Part shown: one piece after another, positions 1 to 11,350 of the stretch
Position numbering within the stretch: position 1 is the stretch's first letter
Layout: every line of letters starts with the position of its first letter
Assembly (NCBI GenBank): GCA_903813345.2
Contig: CAIIXF020000012.1
Span: 26,486,684 to 26,550,683, forward strand
Source: Owenia fusiformis
Lineage: Eukaryota > Annelida > Polychaeta > Sabellida > Oweniidae
Length of the DNA stretch: 64,000 nt
Direction: 5' to 3'
Position numbers and translations under genes: made by a program
The notes under the pieces: generated by a model
Told to the model about the DNA's origin: nothing
Database searches by the model: none
Seen by the model: only the letters and a program-made list of their open reading frames with translations

Positions 1-596
1 ACATAATAAAAGTTATCGTGAAAATGAGACAGTCGTTCTCGAGAGAAAAGAGCATAAATGCGCATTTAGAGAGTTTTGGTCCGTTTAAAAATCTGTAAAA
101 AATTGGGGTACTTAAAAGCATCGGGAAGCATCATATATTTCAAATTAGACACGAGGAAGTCAATATTGAGCAAGTTATGGCTATTTTAAATTCAAATAAA
201 ACCGTTAACCCGTACCGGTCCAGCTTTTGACCCGTACCAGTCAATTTTCGTTAGCTGCGTATACCAAGGGTGTTTAAAGAATTACTAAAAGAAGTGTGTA
301 CCAGAAAAAGGTTTTCAACCCCTGTGTCTTCTTCTAAGGGCACATGCCAAGAAATCATTCACACATTTAGGCCCATTGTCAGGATTTGCCAAGGGGGTTC
401 ACTTTTTTTAAAATATCAGGGGGGGTCATTTTTCACGACTTTGGCCCAAAAATGGCCAAAATCACTTGAGAATTGCTCGAGTCCCTATACATACTCAAAA
501 TAACACAAGGCCAGTGGGATTAACCAAATATATTAAGTTTTGCACAAAGTTTGTATTTTTTTATTTTTCAACTCTTTTCCTCAGCATCCCCCCTCT
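1..596. other. AT-rich non-coding stretch with a fragment of repeat family A
   Basis: No convincing exon is visible. Positions about 378-480 hold a partial family A copy: the 'caggatttgcc' start, 'gggggttcac', and the 'ttggcccaaaaatggcc' core. Its far end is missing. The short reading frames here lack splice sites and protein-like composition. Confidence 0.5.
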
Positions 597-1854
597 CACG
601 ATGCCCATGTCAAGCAGCGTGCCTACTAGGCACGCAGTTTGAAACTCTGACAAACTGCGCGCATATTTCAAAATTTGAGACGGGGAGGACACGACTCCCA
701 AAAAGAGCCAAAATACGAAAAATACAAGGTTAGTCTCGTTCTAAAGATAGTACCATTCTGTGAAGATGAACTTAATTTACTCATAGTACTCAATGTTTTT
801 CCCGATGTAAACCTAGTTATCTCAATATAAGGGTCTTAAGTAACTTCTGTGTTCAAAATTTACAGTGTAAAGTTATATTTATGTCTTTTTATCGTCATTT
901 GCCTTTTATTCAGCCATTGTGTCTGTGTATGCTAGAATATATAGGATCACTCCATCTGATTATAACAGCAAAGTTTGTGTTCAAAACGATAATACGCCAT
1001 AAACGTGATTTAAACATTTTTCTTGTCAAACTGCGCGCCTATATTCACATGTATTTCCCAAACTGCGTGCCTAATATTTCAAAACTGCTTGCCTATCCAA
1101 GCTTGTTTTGTATTATTAGAAAACATAAGCGCCATACAAGGCACATTTGTGTCTAATAGTAGATCTCCAAAATTGAAACACTATGAGAGTCCATCCACCA
1201 AGATGGTGATCTGAAAATAAATGTTTTTTTCGTTCCCAACTTAATTGTCACTTCTATTATACATTTTGACTTTCAATATGAAAATCTCATAAAATCTGAC
1301 GATAAAGCAAAATTTCCAAAGCTACATCGAAAACACCTACACGTACCTCTGTAGAAATTCCAATGATAATATGTAGTTTTAATAGTGTATGCGCACAGAT
1401 TGTAATTTCTGGCTAAAATAGGCGCGCAGTTTGTGGTTTATTTCTTTTTAATCTCCTGATTATCTGTTTTATCTCGAAATATTTTGAATTAAACATGATA
1501 AATGTGTAAGGAATTAAATATAAAACGAGTCTAAAGTATTTGTCATTTATGTTTAAAGTGCTAGATCGATTTACGTATAAATTTCCATTAAATCAGTGAC
1601 GAAAATGCCATTAATCTGCTTATGTTTTAAAACTAAGATTCATTTGCACACAGTTTTTGCTAGTATTTGCAAGATTCGTATATTCGCCACAGAATGAACG
1701 CATTGAACAAGAAAACAATGCAGGATAAATGTCTTTAAATAACGTTTCATAATACAGACTCCAACTTAAACGATCCAATGTTCTTAGGCACGCAGTTTGT
1801 GTTCGAAACAAACTGCGCGCCTAAGTAGGCGCGCAGCTTGACATGGGCACCGTG
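597..1854. mobile_element. Transib-like non-autonomous DNA transposon (family L)
   Basis: Inverted ends are visible. The left begins CACGATGCCCATGTCAAGC; the right, reverse-complemented, begins CACGGTGCCCATGTCAAGC. Both are flanked by the 5-bp direct repeat CCTCT (592-596 and 1855-1859). Inside each end lie further copies of the word AAACTGCGCGCCTA in both orientations (about 650, 1027, 1060, 1420, 1790, 1810). Known of the family: Transib and ProtoRAG elements have termini starting CAC(A/T)(A/G)TG and GC-rich 5-bp target duplications. The assignment to that superfamily is inference; no transposase is encoded, so this would be a passenger element. Confidence 0.65.
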
Positions 1855-2029
1855 CCTCTACACTCACTAGAATACAGATGTTCATTTTCACAGATTTTAC
1901 TGTATCCACAAAATCCTATCTTTCCAATAGGATAAATCTGCATTTAAGTGTGGAAATATGGAAATAATCTTATCTCAATTTTGCCTAAACGTTTTAGCAC
2001 TCTTTGACTGAGATTAATAGTATTGTACC

Positions 2030-3690
2030 AAGGAACATTCTTTAGATAAAGTACTATAAAACTAGAAACAATATCTCTATAAAATATGGTAAAACAAGAA
2101 ACATTCTCTAGATAAGGTACTGTAAAACAAGGAACAGTCGCTCTTTAAAATACTGTAAAACAAAAAACATTCTCTAGATGAAGTACTGAAAACAAGAAAC
2201 AATCGCTCTATAAAATACTGTAAAACAAGAAACATTCTCCAGATAAGGTACTATAAAACAAAAAACAATCGCTTTATAAAATATGGTAAAACAAGAAACA
2301 TTATCTTGATAAGGTACTGTAAAACAAGAAACAGTCGCTCTTTAATAAAATACTGTAAAACAAGAAGCATTCTCTCGATAAGGTACTGTAAAACAAAAAA
2401 CAATTGCTTCATAAAATACTGTAAAACAAGAAACATTCTCCAGATAAGGTACTATAAAACAAAAAACAATCGCTCTATAAAATACTGTGAAACAAGAAAC
2501 ATTCTCTAGATAAGGTACTGTAAAACAAAAAACAATTGCTTCATAAAATATTGTAAAACAAGAAACATTCTCCAGATAAGGTACTATAAAACAAAAAACA
2601 ATCGCTCTATAAAATACTGTGAAACAAGAAACATTCTCCAGATAAGGTACTATAAAACAAAAAACAATCGCTCTATAAAATACTGTAAAACAAGAAACAT
2701 TCTCTAGATGAAGTACTGAAAACAAAAAAACAATTGCTTTATGAAATACTGTAAAACAAGCAACATTCTCCAGATAAGGTACTATAAAACAAAAAACAAC
2801 CGCTCTATAAAATACTGTAAAACAAGAAACATTATCTTGATAAGGTACAGTAAAACAAGAAACAATATCTCTATAAAATATGGTAAAACAAGAAACATTC
2901 CCTAGATAAGGTACTGTAAAACAAGAAACAATCGCTCTTTAAAATACTGTAAAACAAGAAACATTCTCTAGATGAAGTACTGAAAACAAAAAAACAATTG
3001 CTTTATAAAATACTGTAAAACAAGCAACATTCTCCAGATAAGGTACTATAAAACAAAAAACAACCGCTCTATAAAATACTGTAAAACAAGAAACATTATC
3101 TTGATAAGGTACTGTAAAACAAGAAACAATTCTCTGTAAAATGTGGTAAAACAAGAAACATTCTCTAGATAAGGCTCTGTAAAACAAGAAACAATCGCTC
3201 TATAAAATACTGTAAAACAAGAAACATTCTCTAGATGAAGTACTGAAAACAAAAAAACAATTGCTTTATAAAATACTGTAAAACAAGCAACATTCTCCAG
3301 ATAAGGTACTATAAAACAAAAAACAACCGCTCTATAAAATACTGTAAAACAAGAAACATTATCTTGATAAGGTACTGTAAAACAAGAAACAATAACTCTA
3401 TAAAATATGGTAAAACAAAAAACATTCTCTTTGATAAGGTACTGTAAAACAAGAAACAATAACTCTATAAAATATGGTAAAACAAAAAACATTCTCTTTG
3501 ATAAGGTACTGTAAAACAAGAAACAATAGCTCTATAAAATTCTGTCAAACAAGAAACAATCCCTAGATGAAGTACTGTAAAACAAGAAACAATCGCTCTA
3601 TAAAATACTGTAAAACAAGAAACATTCTCTAGATAAAATGATAGAAACATTATTGAGATAAAATTCCTTAAACTAGAAACAATCCAAATA
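2030..3690. repeat. 67-bp minisatellite/satellite array (about 25 units)
   Basis: Each unit of about 67 bp consists of two related halves of about 33 bp: 'acattctctagataaggtac' with 'tgtaaaacaa', then 'caatcgctctataaaatac' with 'tgtaaaacaa'. Variant halves (for example 'cattatcttgataagg') recur at intervals, so there is some higher-order order. Units decay at both edges. Several long reading frames on the minus strand are only the translated repeat. Confidence 0.93.
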
Positions 3691-3694
3691 TTCA

Positions 3695-4370
3695 TTCGTT
3701 TTTAGAAATTAAAAAATATTAAATGCTTCATTTAAATATTCAAGAATAAATCATGAAAATTATACCCTGCACGCAGTCTACCCTCTGCCAAGTATAGACT
3801 ATATGACAGTTTAGCAGCCCCACTCCATGGCCCAATGATTGGGGCGCTGCTGTGAAACCCTGGGTAATAAATCATTTCCTCAATCAGCAAAGTGGAAAGA
3901 ACATATGCTAAATACATGCTCATTAACTATGCAGGGATGTCAGGGGAAATGATCATATAGAAAGTCATCTGTATTTCGACGACGATCATTGATTGATCAG
4001 AGATGTAGCCCAACGAATGCAAAGAGCAGAAAAACGACAAGCAGTCAGATACTTTCATCACGGGTTGTTTGATTACCAGTTCTTTACTGCCGATATCTCA
4101 CAATAAAATCAGACAACTCATTATTAAAGACTTTGATGGTAATATACAATTATCCTTATGATAAAATTTGTTATTTATGATACAATCCAGAAATGCACTC
4201 GTAACTCTTAAGACCACACACTGTATAATTTTTTATTTTCATATGCATTTAATGTAATCTATCATAAAATAAAAAATATATAATATCATTTATTATGCTT
4301 ATATTGTTTTAGCATGTTTGATCATTGCTAGAGATGTTAGGTTTGATTTATTTTAACTGATTGTGCTGTT
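3695..4370. other. AT-rich stretch, nothing recognised
   Basis: Unique-looking AT-rich sequence between two tandem arrays. No exon, repeat family or structural RNA was seen. Confidence 0.4.
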
Positions 4371-4374
4371 TAAG

Positions 4375-4680
4375 CTCTCCAGATGTGCTTTTTTGGTTGT
4401 GCTTTTTGATTGTGCTTATTGATTGTGCTTTTTGGTTGTGCTTATTGATTGTGCTTTCAGGTTGTGCTTTTTGGTTGTGCTTATTGATTGTGCTTTCAGG
4501 TTGTGCTTTTTGGTTGTGCTTTAAGTATGTAGTAAAATGTAGTAAGTGAAATTCATATGTACTTTGCAGTTGTGCTTTTAGGTTGTGTTTTTCGGATGTG
4601 CTTTTTAGTTATACAATTGTGATTTACAATTGTGCTTTTCAGATGTTTATCAGTTGTGCTTTTTGGTTGTGCTTTTCATT
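4375..4680. repeat. TTGTGCTTTTTGG minisatellite
   Basis: Tandem units of about 15-16 bp alternate 'gattgtgctttttggttgtg' with 'cttattgattgtgctttcag'. They are regular from about 4390 to 4530 and degenerate to 4680. The leucine/cysteine-rich reading frame across it is repeat-derived. Confidence 0.85.
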
Positions 4681-5037
4681 TACAATGTTTCTACCTTATG
4701 TTTCCTTTCTTTTTGGGAAGTTTTCTCCTCTGGCCATTCTGCTTATATTTTGAAGTTGCTATCAACATTTTTGCTTTGAAATATACATGTTGATCAATTG
4801 ATTGGGTGAAGTTAACTCTGGGGGGAACTAGTAAATCAGTAGATTAATGTTTACACTTACTAAGTAGCTAATAGCTATCTAATGTTGTTATATCCCTAAG
4901 AGAATCAATTTTATCTTAGTGTGAAAACTTATTTCTCAGAGACAATTTTGGTCCCCTTCTTATTTAATTCATACAGAATTACATTAGATTGTTTCTATTT
5001 GGGTTTTACAGTAATTAGTTGAAGAATAAGATATTAT

Positions 5038-5331
5038 CCTCTTGGATCCCAGGCTTTATTTAAAATCAGTTGAAACCAGAGAATTTTTCACTTTTCCCAC
5101 CTTTTGACATTTTACTACATACTTATACAACCTTAGATGCTCAATTTAGTAACATTAGACGGCAGAGATCATTTCTACACATTTTGAATAAATTTTTGTA
5201 TAAATGGGATATTATATTGTTCAAATAGGAGCAATTTCAGTGAAAAAAATTGGCGGATTTTCTTGTCACTCTGGGTTTCAAGGTCATTTCTGAGGTGACG
5301 AGAAATCTCGTCCCTCTAGGTAGTCAAGAGG
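5038..5331. mobile_element. TTAA-flanked miniature element, piggyBac-type (family M)
   Basis: The element starts CCTCTTGGATCCCAGG and ends GTAGTCAAGAGG; the outer 8 bp are inverted copies. The right flank is TTAA and the left flank TTAT (one change from TTAA). A second copy at 22523-22808 aligns along its whole length. CC-starting ends with TTAA duplication are known of piggyBac-type elements. There is no coding capacity. Confidence 0.75.
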
Positions 5332-5599
5332 TTAATGATCAGTTGAGAAACTCCAAGTTCATGTTAGCCATAAAAAGTCAAATCTTTGTTTTTTGTCTAA
5401 AACTCCAACTTTAAATCTTTTTTCAAGAAAAAATAAGCAATATCTTAAAAATGAACATTATGGTAATAATAAACTCGAGAAAAAAAATAATATCAAGGTT
5501 ACATGCAGATAATGATACTGATATCAATACAAACATCGCAGATTTCTACAGAACAACAGAAATCTGATATATCAGTAATTGTAAAATGACCCATATACA

Positions 5600-6052
5600 C
5601 AGGCCTGTCAACTTGGGAACACCTAACATGAGTGACTTGGAAATGTTGAACACCTCCCCTCAAAATGTGGACACCTTGGTCCAAATGTGAACACCTTCAT
5701 CCAAATTTTGAACACCTTGGTGCAAAATTTAAACACCTCAAATTTTTCTCAAATTTTTCGGGGGGGGGGGGGGGGGTGGCTACGAAAAGTTTCAAACGGA
5801 ATGCGTGACATATACGTAATTCACGTGAAAAGTCCGAACGAAATGCGTACGTTTTTTTCCGGCGTTCGTATTTTTGCTGTGTAGACGATCTTTTTTAGAA
5901 ATTTTTCTACAGAAATATTTTTCCTTGACAATTACCAGGTAAAATGCGTATTTGCGTGACATTTTCTGTCACGCAAAAATAACTGGCGTGACTTCAAATT
6001 CTTCAGCAAATGCGTGACAAATACGCAAATTGCGGGGCAGTTGACAGGCCTG
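5600..6052 (+). mobile_element. Family B miniature element, copy 1
   Basis: Perfect 14-bp inverted ends: CAGGCCTGTCAACT at the left and AGTTGACAGGCCTG at the right. Direct flanks are ATATACA (5593-5599 and 6053-6059). Inside, the left part carries 'gaacacct' words, then a G-run at about 5760-5776, then a 'tgcgtgac' repeat-rich right half. Two minus-oriented full copies and one partial copy follow later. No protein is encoded. Confidence 0.9.
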
Positions 6053-6276
6053 ATATACAGGACTATAAACAACTTGTGCCGCCGCTTTCATTTCAATATT
6101 GGAATAAATTTGATAATAAATATACTTTCGCTTTCATTTTTATTGGTGCATATCAGAATAAATATATAAAATAGTAATGAAATAAACCATCTTTTTGATT
6201 ATTAATTGTTTATACATGATTTATAGGGCATCTTAAGTATATAATGTATATGAAATTCCACTTTTTAATGACCAAG

Positions 6277-6624
6277 CAGGCCTGTCAACTTGGGAACACC
6301 TTACATAAACTTGGAAATGTTGAACACCTCTCCTCAAAATGTGGATACCTTAGTGGGTAGGTACGAAACATTTCAAACGGAATGCGCCGTGATTCGCGTG
6401 AAAAGTCTGAACAGAATGCATACGGTTTTTTTCAGCGTTCGATTTTTGCTGTATCGCCAAACTTTTTTAGAAATTTTTCTCCAGAAATATTTTTGCTTGA
6501 CAATTACCAGGTAAAATGCGTATTTGCGTGACAATTTCTGTCACACAAAAAAAACTGGCGTGACTTCAAATTCTTCAGCAAATGCGTGACAAATACGCAA
6601 ATTGCGAGACAGTTGACAGGCCTG
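6277..6624 (+). mobile_element. Family B miniature element, copy 2
   Basis: CAGGCCTGTCAACT and AGTTGACAGGCCTG ends are intact. Flanks GACCAAG (6270-6276) and GATCAAG (6625-6631) match at 6 of 7 positions. It is shorter than copy 1 because part of the left half and the G-run are missing. Confidence 0.88.
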
Positions 6625-6787
6625 GATCAAGTGTCTCTATATTTTCTACCATGATCACCATCTAAATTGTAAAAAGTATAAATAAGTTCTTCAACAGTAA
6701 TCCATATATCATAATCATGTCTATCTGACATTCAGGTACTTATATTCTACGGATATTAGTGCAAGTTTAAGAAGGCATTGATTTTAC

Positions 6788-7100
6788 TATATTGACCTGA
6801 GCAATATGTGACGTCATAGTTGCGGGCCATAGTGGCGGGCCAATTATGCATTAACGCCCGGCAATTTTCCCAGGGAAATTAAATATCATTCAGTGCGTAA
6901 GATTTTCTTGCTATTGTAGCACTGGGCATTAGCACGTTGTTATAGCAAGACAGATACGACAGGGCAATTGGCCAAATTTTGCGGTAACGATAACAAAAAA
7001 TGCGGACGGGAAAGACAGCATGTCCTCTTTTTCGCCTGTAGGCAAGATTCACAGGTAAGCTTTCCTTTTCAACTAGTTCCATTCGGTGATGCATATGTGA
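6788..7100 (+). repeat. Family G dispersed repeat, copy 1
   Basis: The stretch 'ctatattgac' ... 'gagcaatat' ... 'cagtgcgtaagattttc' recurs inverted at 9035-9160. The part beyond 6912 has no second copy in the window. A 71-residue minus-strand frame lies inside it and has no supporting features. Confidence 0.6.
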
Positions 7101-7439
7101 ATGGTTATAAAGATTGAGTTAAATCTGTCGTGTGGTCTACAAGAAACAGAATATAAGCTGTAAACCTACCCAGCTGAGATTTCGAAGTTCATAATTTTTA
7201 GTCCTTTTTCGTATTTTCTCAGTATATGTGCCTCAGAGCCACTCAAAATACTAACTGCACGTAAACTGTGTATAAACAAGCCATAAAATGACAAATGCAG
7301 AACAGAAATGTGGTGAATATTGTAGATAATAAGGTTCCAATCGCAAGGTCGTTAGACAGATACGTATGTATTGCATGCTTTTTTATGGACAGCAACGCAT
7401 TGTATTAGTTTTACATTAGATGTTAGCGGATGGTTACCC

Positions 7440-8240
7440 CCCTATCACACCAAACTAGTTCTTACCCGTTCTTGCCAGTCCTACAAAAACGTCGTAAAAC
7501 GGGCTCAATCTGGTTGTGATCGGGAAATATGTCTGAAATAATTAGCTTCTTCGTTCTTAAACAGTCTTCAATACGTCCATCTCGTTCGCAGTTCGTTCAG
7601 GTCGCACCACGTCGGTGTGCAACGTCGTAGAACGCGTTCCTTAGTCTAGAAGGTCAACATGACCTGATAACAGAATGGTATGGTCGCCATCGAATTTTGA
7701 ATCGATTCAAAATTCTAAAATCACATTCCCGTCTGAGGACGATCATAAAGTTCGTAAATAGACCATAGAAAGTTGCAGCTACGTTCATTCCGTTCGCACA
7801 CAGTTTAAAACCAGTTTTGAAGAACGCAGTGGCAACTTGTTTGGTGTGATAGCTATATTTTTGCAAACTCGTTCATAAGCAGTGTTAAATACGTTCTTAA
7901 TCAGTTTAAATCCGTTTGCAATTAATTCTACCCCGTTCTCAACACGTCCTCAGACAGTTCAACTCGTTGTTAAAACGTCCCTAGTAAGATGGAAGTACGA
8001 CGGTTCCGTTCGTAGTACGTCCAGCTCGTCGTTAGTACGTTGTCACTCGTTCTAATTGTAGAACGTGACGACCACGAGAACATTTTGAGCATTGTCTAAG
8101 TTCTAGAGGACCTACCCGTTCGAGTACGTTCGATGAAGTTTGTAAATAGATCCCAAACAGTTCTTAGAAGGTCTAGTCCGTTCGTACACAGTTGAAGCCC
8201 GTTTTCGAGAACGTAGTGAGAACTAGTTTGGTGTGATAGT
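7440..8240. mobile_element. Foldback-type element with CTATCACACCAAACTAGTT ends
   Basis: The inverted ends are the 19-bp word CTATCACACCAAACTAGTT at about 7442 and its complement at about 8239, flanked by 'ggttac' on both sides (7433-7438 and about 8243-8248). The interior is a run of short related words built on 'cgttc', 'gttcgt' and 'acagtt'. A second internal copy of the right end lies at about 7790-7856, so the right arm has been duplicated once. No coding capacity. Confidence 0.7.
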
Positions 8241-8322
8241 AGGGTTACATGCAAGTTCCTGTCAAGTCAAGGTCCCTAGATGGATAGCTCTCTATGTGTG
8301 AACTGCCTATATTTGTTTTCAG

Positions 8323-8878
8323 GACTCGCAAGAGACGCTCTCACTCTTAAAAATGAATTACTTGAGTATTTCCCAAGTATTTCTCAATTTTAAAAATTAC
8401 TTAAAGTTAAATACTTAGTTTTACTTCATTTTACTTAGGTTTAACTTATATTGTCATTTTGAGTTTTTTAATTGCTTAATTATGTAAATGAGTATTACAA
8501 TTACTACAGTAAGTATTTCAATTTCTCTCCTTGCATTAGTAAATTCACCATAAATGAATTACTTAAAAATTACTTAAAAATTATTCAGTAGTTCAAGATT
8601 ATTTAAGTAATTTTTGACTTAAAATGAGTAGTACAATTTCTCAATATAAGGAAATCCAAGTAATAATTTTTAAGAGTGCTTGCTTGAGCCTCTATAGGGC
8701 AAGGAAAAAAATAGCAAAAGCCAATGAAAGTGAAACTGATTGTAATGAAGAGGCAAAGGAAGAAATTAGTAACAACGAACAGGCGACGGAAGAAAACAAC
8801 TCCAAATTAATTGATGATGTCATGACATATTACATTATTACAAAATATATTCAACTGTTTACGTCACCATCTTCATAA
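8323..8878 (+). pseudogene. Exon-like acidic segment split by a miniature element (uncertain)
   Basis: A splice-acceptor-like tract, 'tttgttttcag', ends at 8322. The next bases read T-R-K-R-R-S in the frame that resumes on the far side of a miniature element (about 8342-8678) as CLSLYRARKKIAKANESE, followed by an acidic, Asn/Glu-rich stretch and a stop at 8876-8878. A basic cluster followed by an acidic tail would fit a membrane protein's cytoplasmic end, but that is inference. The inserted element brings an immediate stop, so as it stands the exon is interrupted. It could also be chance; no neighbouring exon was found. Confidence 0.25.
8342..8678. mobile_element. CACTCTTAAAAAT miniature inverted-repeat element
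   Basis: The left end reads CACTCTTAAAAATGAATTAC. The right end, reverse-complemented, reads CACTCTTAAAAATTATTAC. The interior is 'acttaaaaatta' / 'aagtatttc' repeats in both orientations. No clear target duplication was found, so the ends are approximate. No coding capacity. Confidence 0.65.
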
Positions 8879-8993
8879 TAGTATAATAACGTCATTTCAA
8901 AGAGCAATATAGTGAAATATTGGACCAAGGGCCGCAAGCCCAAGGTCCAATATTTCACTATTTTGCCCGCAGAAATGACGTTATTACTATTAT
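8873..8993. repeat. Near-perfect hairpin, family G associated
   Basis: Arms of about 50 bp ('aataacgtcatttc' ... 'gtgaaatattggacc' and its complement) surround a 17-nt loop. A related single copy is at 10850-10936 next to the same GGTGGTAATAAT flank word. It reads as the terminal region of a foldback transposon. Confidence 0.7.
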
Positions 8994-9034
8994 TACCACC
9001 GTTAAGGCCTAGGGCTGAAATAGCAAATTTGAAA

Positions 9035-9160
9035 TAGAAAATCTTACGCACTGAACGATATCACTTTTCCCGGGAAACATAGCCGGATAATATCATTATT
9101 GCCCGACTAAAGTCATTGACGCCTGACACAATATTGCTCACGTCAATATAGCAATTTGAA
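9035..9160 (-). repeat. Family G dispersed repeat, copy 2
   Basis: Reverse complement of 6788-6912. 'gaaaatcttacgcactgaac', the 'cccgggaaa' core and 'gctcacgtcaatatagcaa' are shared in order, with moderate divergence. Confidence 0.65.
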
Positions 9161-9465
9161 TGCCTTCTCAACTAGTACTAAAACCCCTAGAACAGGCCCT
9201 GCAAGGTGGTAATAATACGATTTCATCTATTATAGCTTACAAAACTCAAATCCGGTTGAAAAACATTTCAATTTTGGATGACAAGCGATATGAAATGATT
9301 CGGTTTTACATATATGAACGAGGTTCGCGTAACTGTCTATCAATTTTTGGCGTATCCGCAAATTCAAAATACATTATTATGGCTTGAGTAGAACATATTA
9401 CGTCGTTTACAATGCTTAATTGGCTTTGTATGATCGTATGTAGGTTACATTTATATACACCAAGG

Positions 9466-10537
9466 TTGTTGGGCAATGTAGAGCCACATGCTATCTATTG
9501 CAAGACTTACGCCTGCCACAACCGTCACCATGTTAATCAGTGTTTTTTAAGTAGCGCAAGGATCCTGCCATGACCGTGGTAGTGTTATCGTGTAAGCCTG
9601 GTATAACCGTGACAGGCTGGTATAACCGTGACAATGCTGTATTCTATTGCAAGGCCTGTCATGACCCTGGAAGTGTTATCGTGGAAGCCTGGCGCGACCG
9701 TAGCCTTTATTGTGGTTTATAAGCGAATGTGAATATTAATGTATAGTAGTAATTTTGATTTTGACATGATTAAGGTAGTTAAACACCATTATCATAGTAT
9801 TAAACTGTTTAATTGTAATGAGGATCACTTAAAATTGTTAAGGATATTCCTGGCATTAATGTCATACATATTTACTAGTCATTGCAATACATTATAACGG
9901 TCATAGTAGAACTAAGCCTAAATCTCTATATTACCACCCTCATACCTGGCCTTGCAATACTATATTACATTGTCACGGTCATACCAGGCTTTGCGATCCC
10001 ATAATACATTGTCATGGTCATGCCAGGTTTTCAAATACACATTGTCATGGTCAATTATAGCAATCATAAATTTCTACATCACCACTCTCATACCCGAACT
10101 TGGAATACTATATCACATTGCCATGGCGGTCATACCAAGCCTTGCAATACTATATTACATTGCCATGGTCATGCAAGGCTTTGCAAAACACATTGTCACG
10201 GTTATAGCAGTCCTAATCGTAAATTTCTACATTACCACTCTGATACCTGAACTTGCAATACTATATTACATTGTCACGGTCATACCAGGCTTTGCAGTAC
10301 TATATTACATTGTTACGGTCATACCAAGCCTTGCAGAACTATATTACATTGTCACGGTCATGGCAGGCATTGCAATATAATACAGCATTGTCGCGGTTAT
10401 ACCAGGCTTTCACGATAACATTACCACGGTCATGGCAGGATCCTTGCGCTACTTAAAAAACACTGAATAACATGGTGACGGTTACGCCAGGCGTTAGTCT
10501 TGCAACAGATAGGGTCTCTGTAGAGCATGCCCTAACG
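9466..10537. mobile_element. Foldback element with a minisatellite core
   Basis: Long inverted arms: about 9466-9700 ('ttgcaagacttacgcc', 'agtgttttttaagtagcgca', 'aggatcctgccatgaccgtg') pair with about 10340-10537. The loop contains a minisatellite of about 38-40 bp units, 'cattgtcacggtcatacca' with 'ggctttgcaatactatat', from about 9905 to 10380. Plus-strand frames rich in Ile/Thr/Tyr are repeat translations. Confidence 0.8.
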
Positions 10538-10739
10538 AGGCAAAGAAATAATTACTAAATTTTATGAAGTTTTGAATTTCAAACTCGACAGTTTTTCGCT
10601 TATTTCATGTTATCCATGGGCGTCGATTTGCAAAGACTACGTTCAAAATAAACATTACTGAATGCATCACCGAATGCGACGCTTACATTAATCTTTCATG
10701 CTTTTATTGATACGCAGTAGTAGAAAATAATGCACCTAC

Positions 10740-10766
10740 CTTAGCTTTCTGTTTCATCGTGGCCAT
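10740..10766 (-). CDS. Possible first coding exon (9 codons), uncertain
   Basis: On the minus strand an ATG in good context (AAAATGG) opens the peptide M-A-T-M-K-Q-K-A-K and runs directly into a consensus donor, AAG|GTAGGT. Nothing downstream on that strand could be joined with confidence, so this rests on the start context and the donor only. It could be chance. Confidence 0.25.
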
Positions 10767-10849
10767 TTTATTGGATAAATCAGTGATCGTATTCGACTAA
10801 CCTCGTTTTCAGAGGTGGCGTATCCATCATGCTATAACACCGTGATTAG

Positions 10850-10936
10850 GGTGGTAATAATACTTATAATGTCATTTCTACCCTAGGTCCAATATTTCAC
10901 TATAAAGGCCTTCGAAATGACGTTATTGTACTATTC
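10850..10936. repeat. Second copy of the GTCCAATATTTCACTAT palindrome
   Basis: 'ggtccaatatttcactat' flanked by 'aatgtcatttc' and 'gaaatgacgttatt' repeats the hairpin at 8873-8993 with a shorter inner part. Confidence 0.6.
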
Positions 10937-11017
10937 TTCACTCACCCTCCAAAAACAAGTTTCTGCCTTTTTGATTGATATATTTATTTCTTTACAAAAG
11001 ATGTAATAATACCTTTA

Positions 11018-11350
11018 GTCGCCCTAGGGCTTTAAAGAAGGGCAGAAAAGAATAAAACAAATACAATATTATGATTAGGTCAAGGGGTTCACTCTGAACT
11101 TGAGGTTGGCCATGATGTAGAAACATTAAATGTTGATAGGTTTCTGGCTTTTAATAAGTGTTTACATTCAGAGGTATTTTAATTAGGGAATAGCTCAATT
11201 TTGAGGGAAGTTGCATCAATTTTATAAAATTCAAAATAAATCTTATTTTTTGGCTTGTTTATATGCCACAAACGCAACCCCCCCTGACTGAAAACCAAAA
11301 ATTCTTTGGCAATCACACCCCCTGACTGGAAAGCTGGCTGCACCCCTGGA
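11018..11350 (+). repeat. Family I repeat, degenerate copy
   Basis: Shares 'tagctcaattttgagggaag', 'ttgcat' and the paired C-runs ('aaccccccctgactga', 'caccccctgactgg') with the copy at 15345-15565. The left third is poorly preserved. Confidence 0.55.

Noticed and set aside
2251-3695. Minus-strand reading frames of 61-157 residues
   Set aside because: They are translations of the 67-bp satellite in overlapping frames, with repeated peptide words and no splice or start support.
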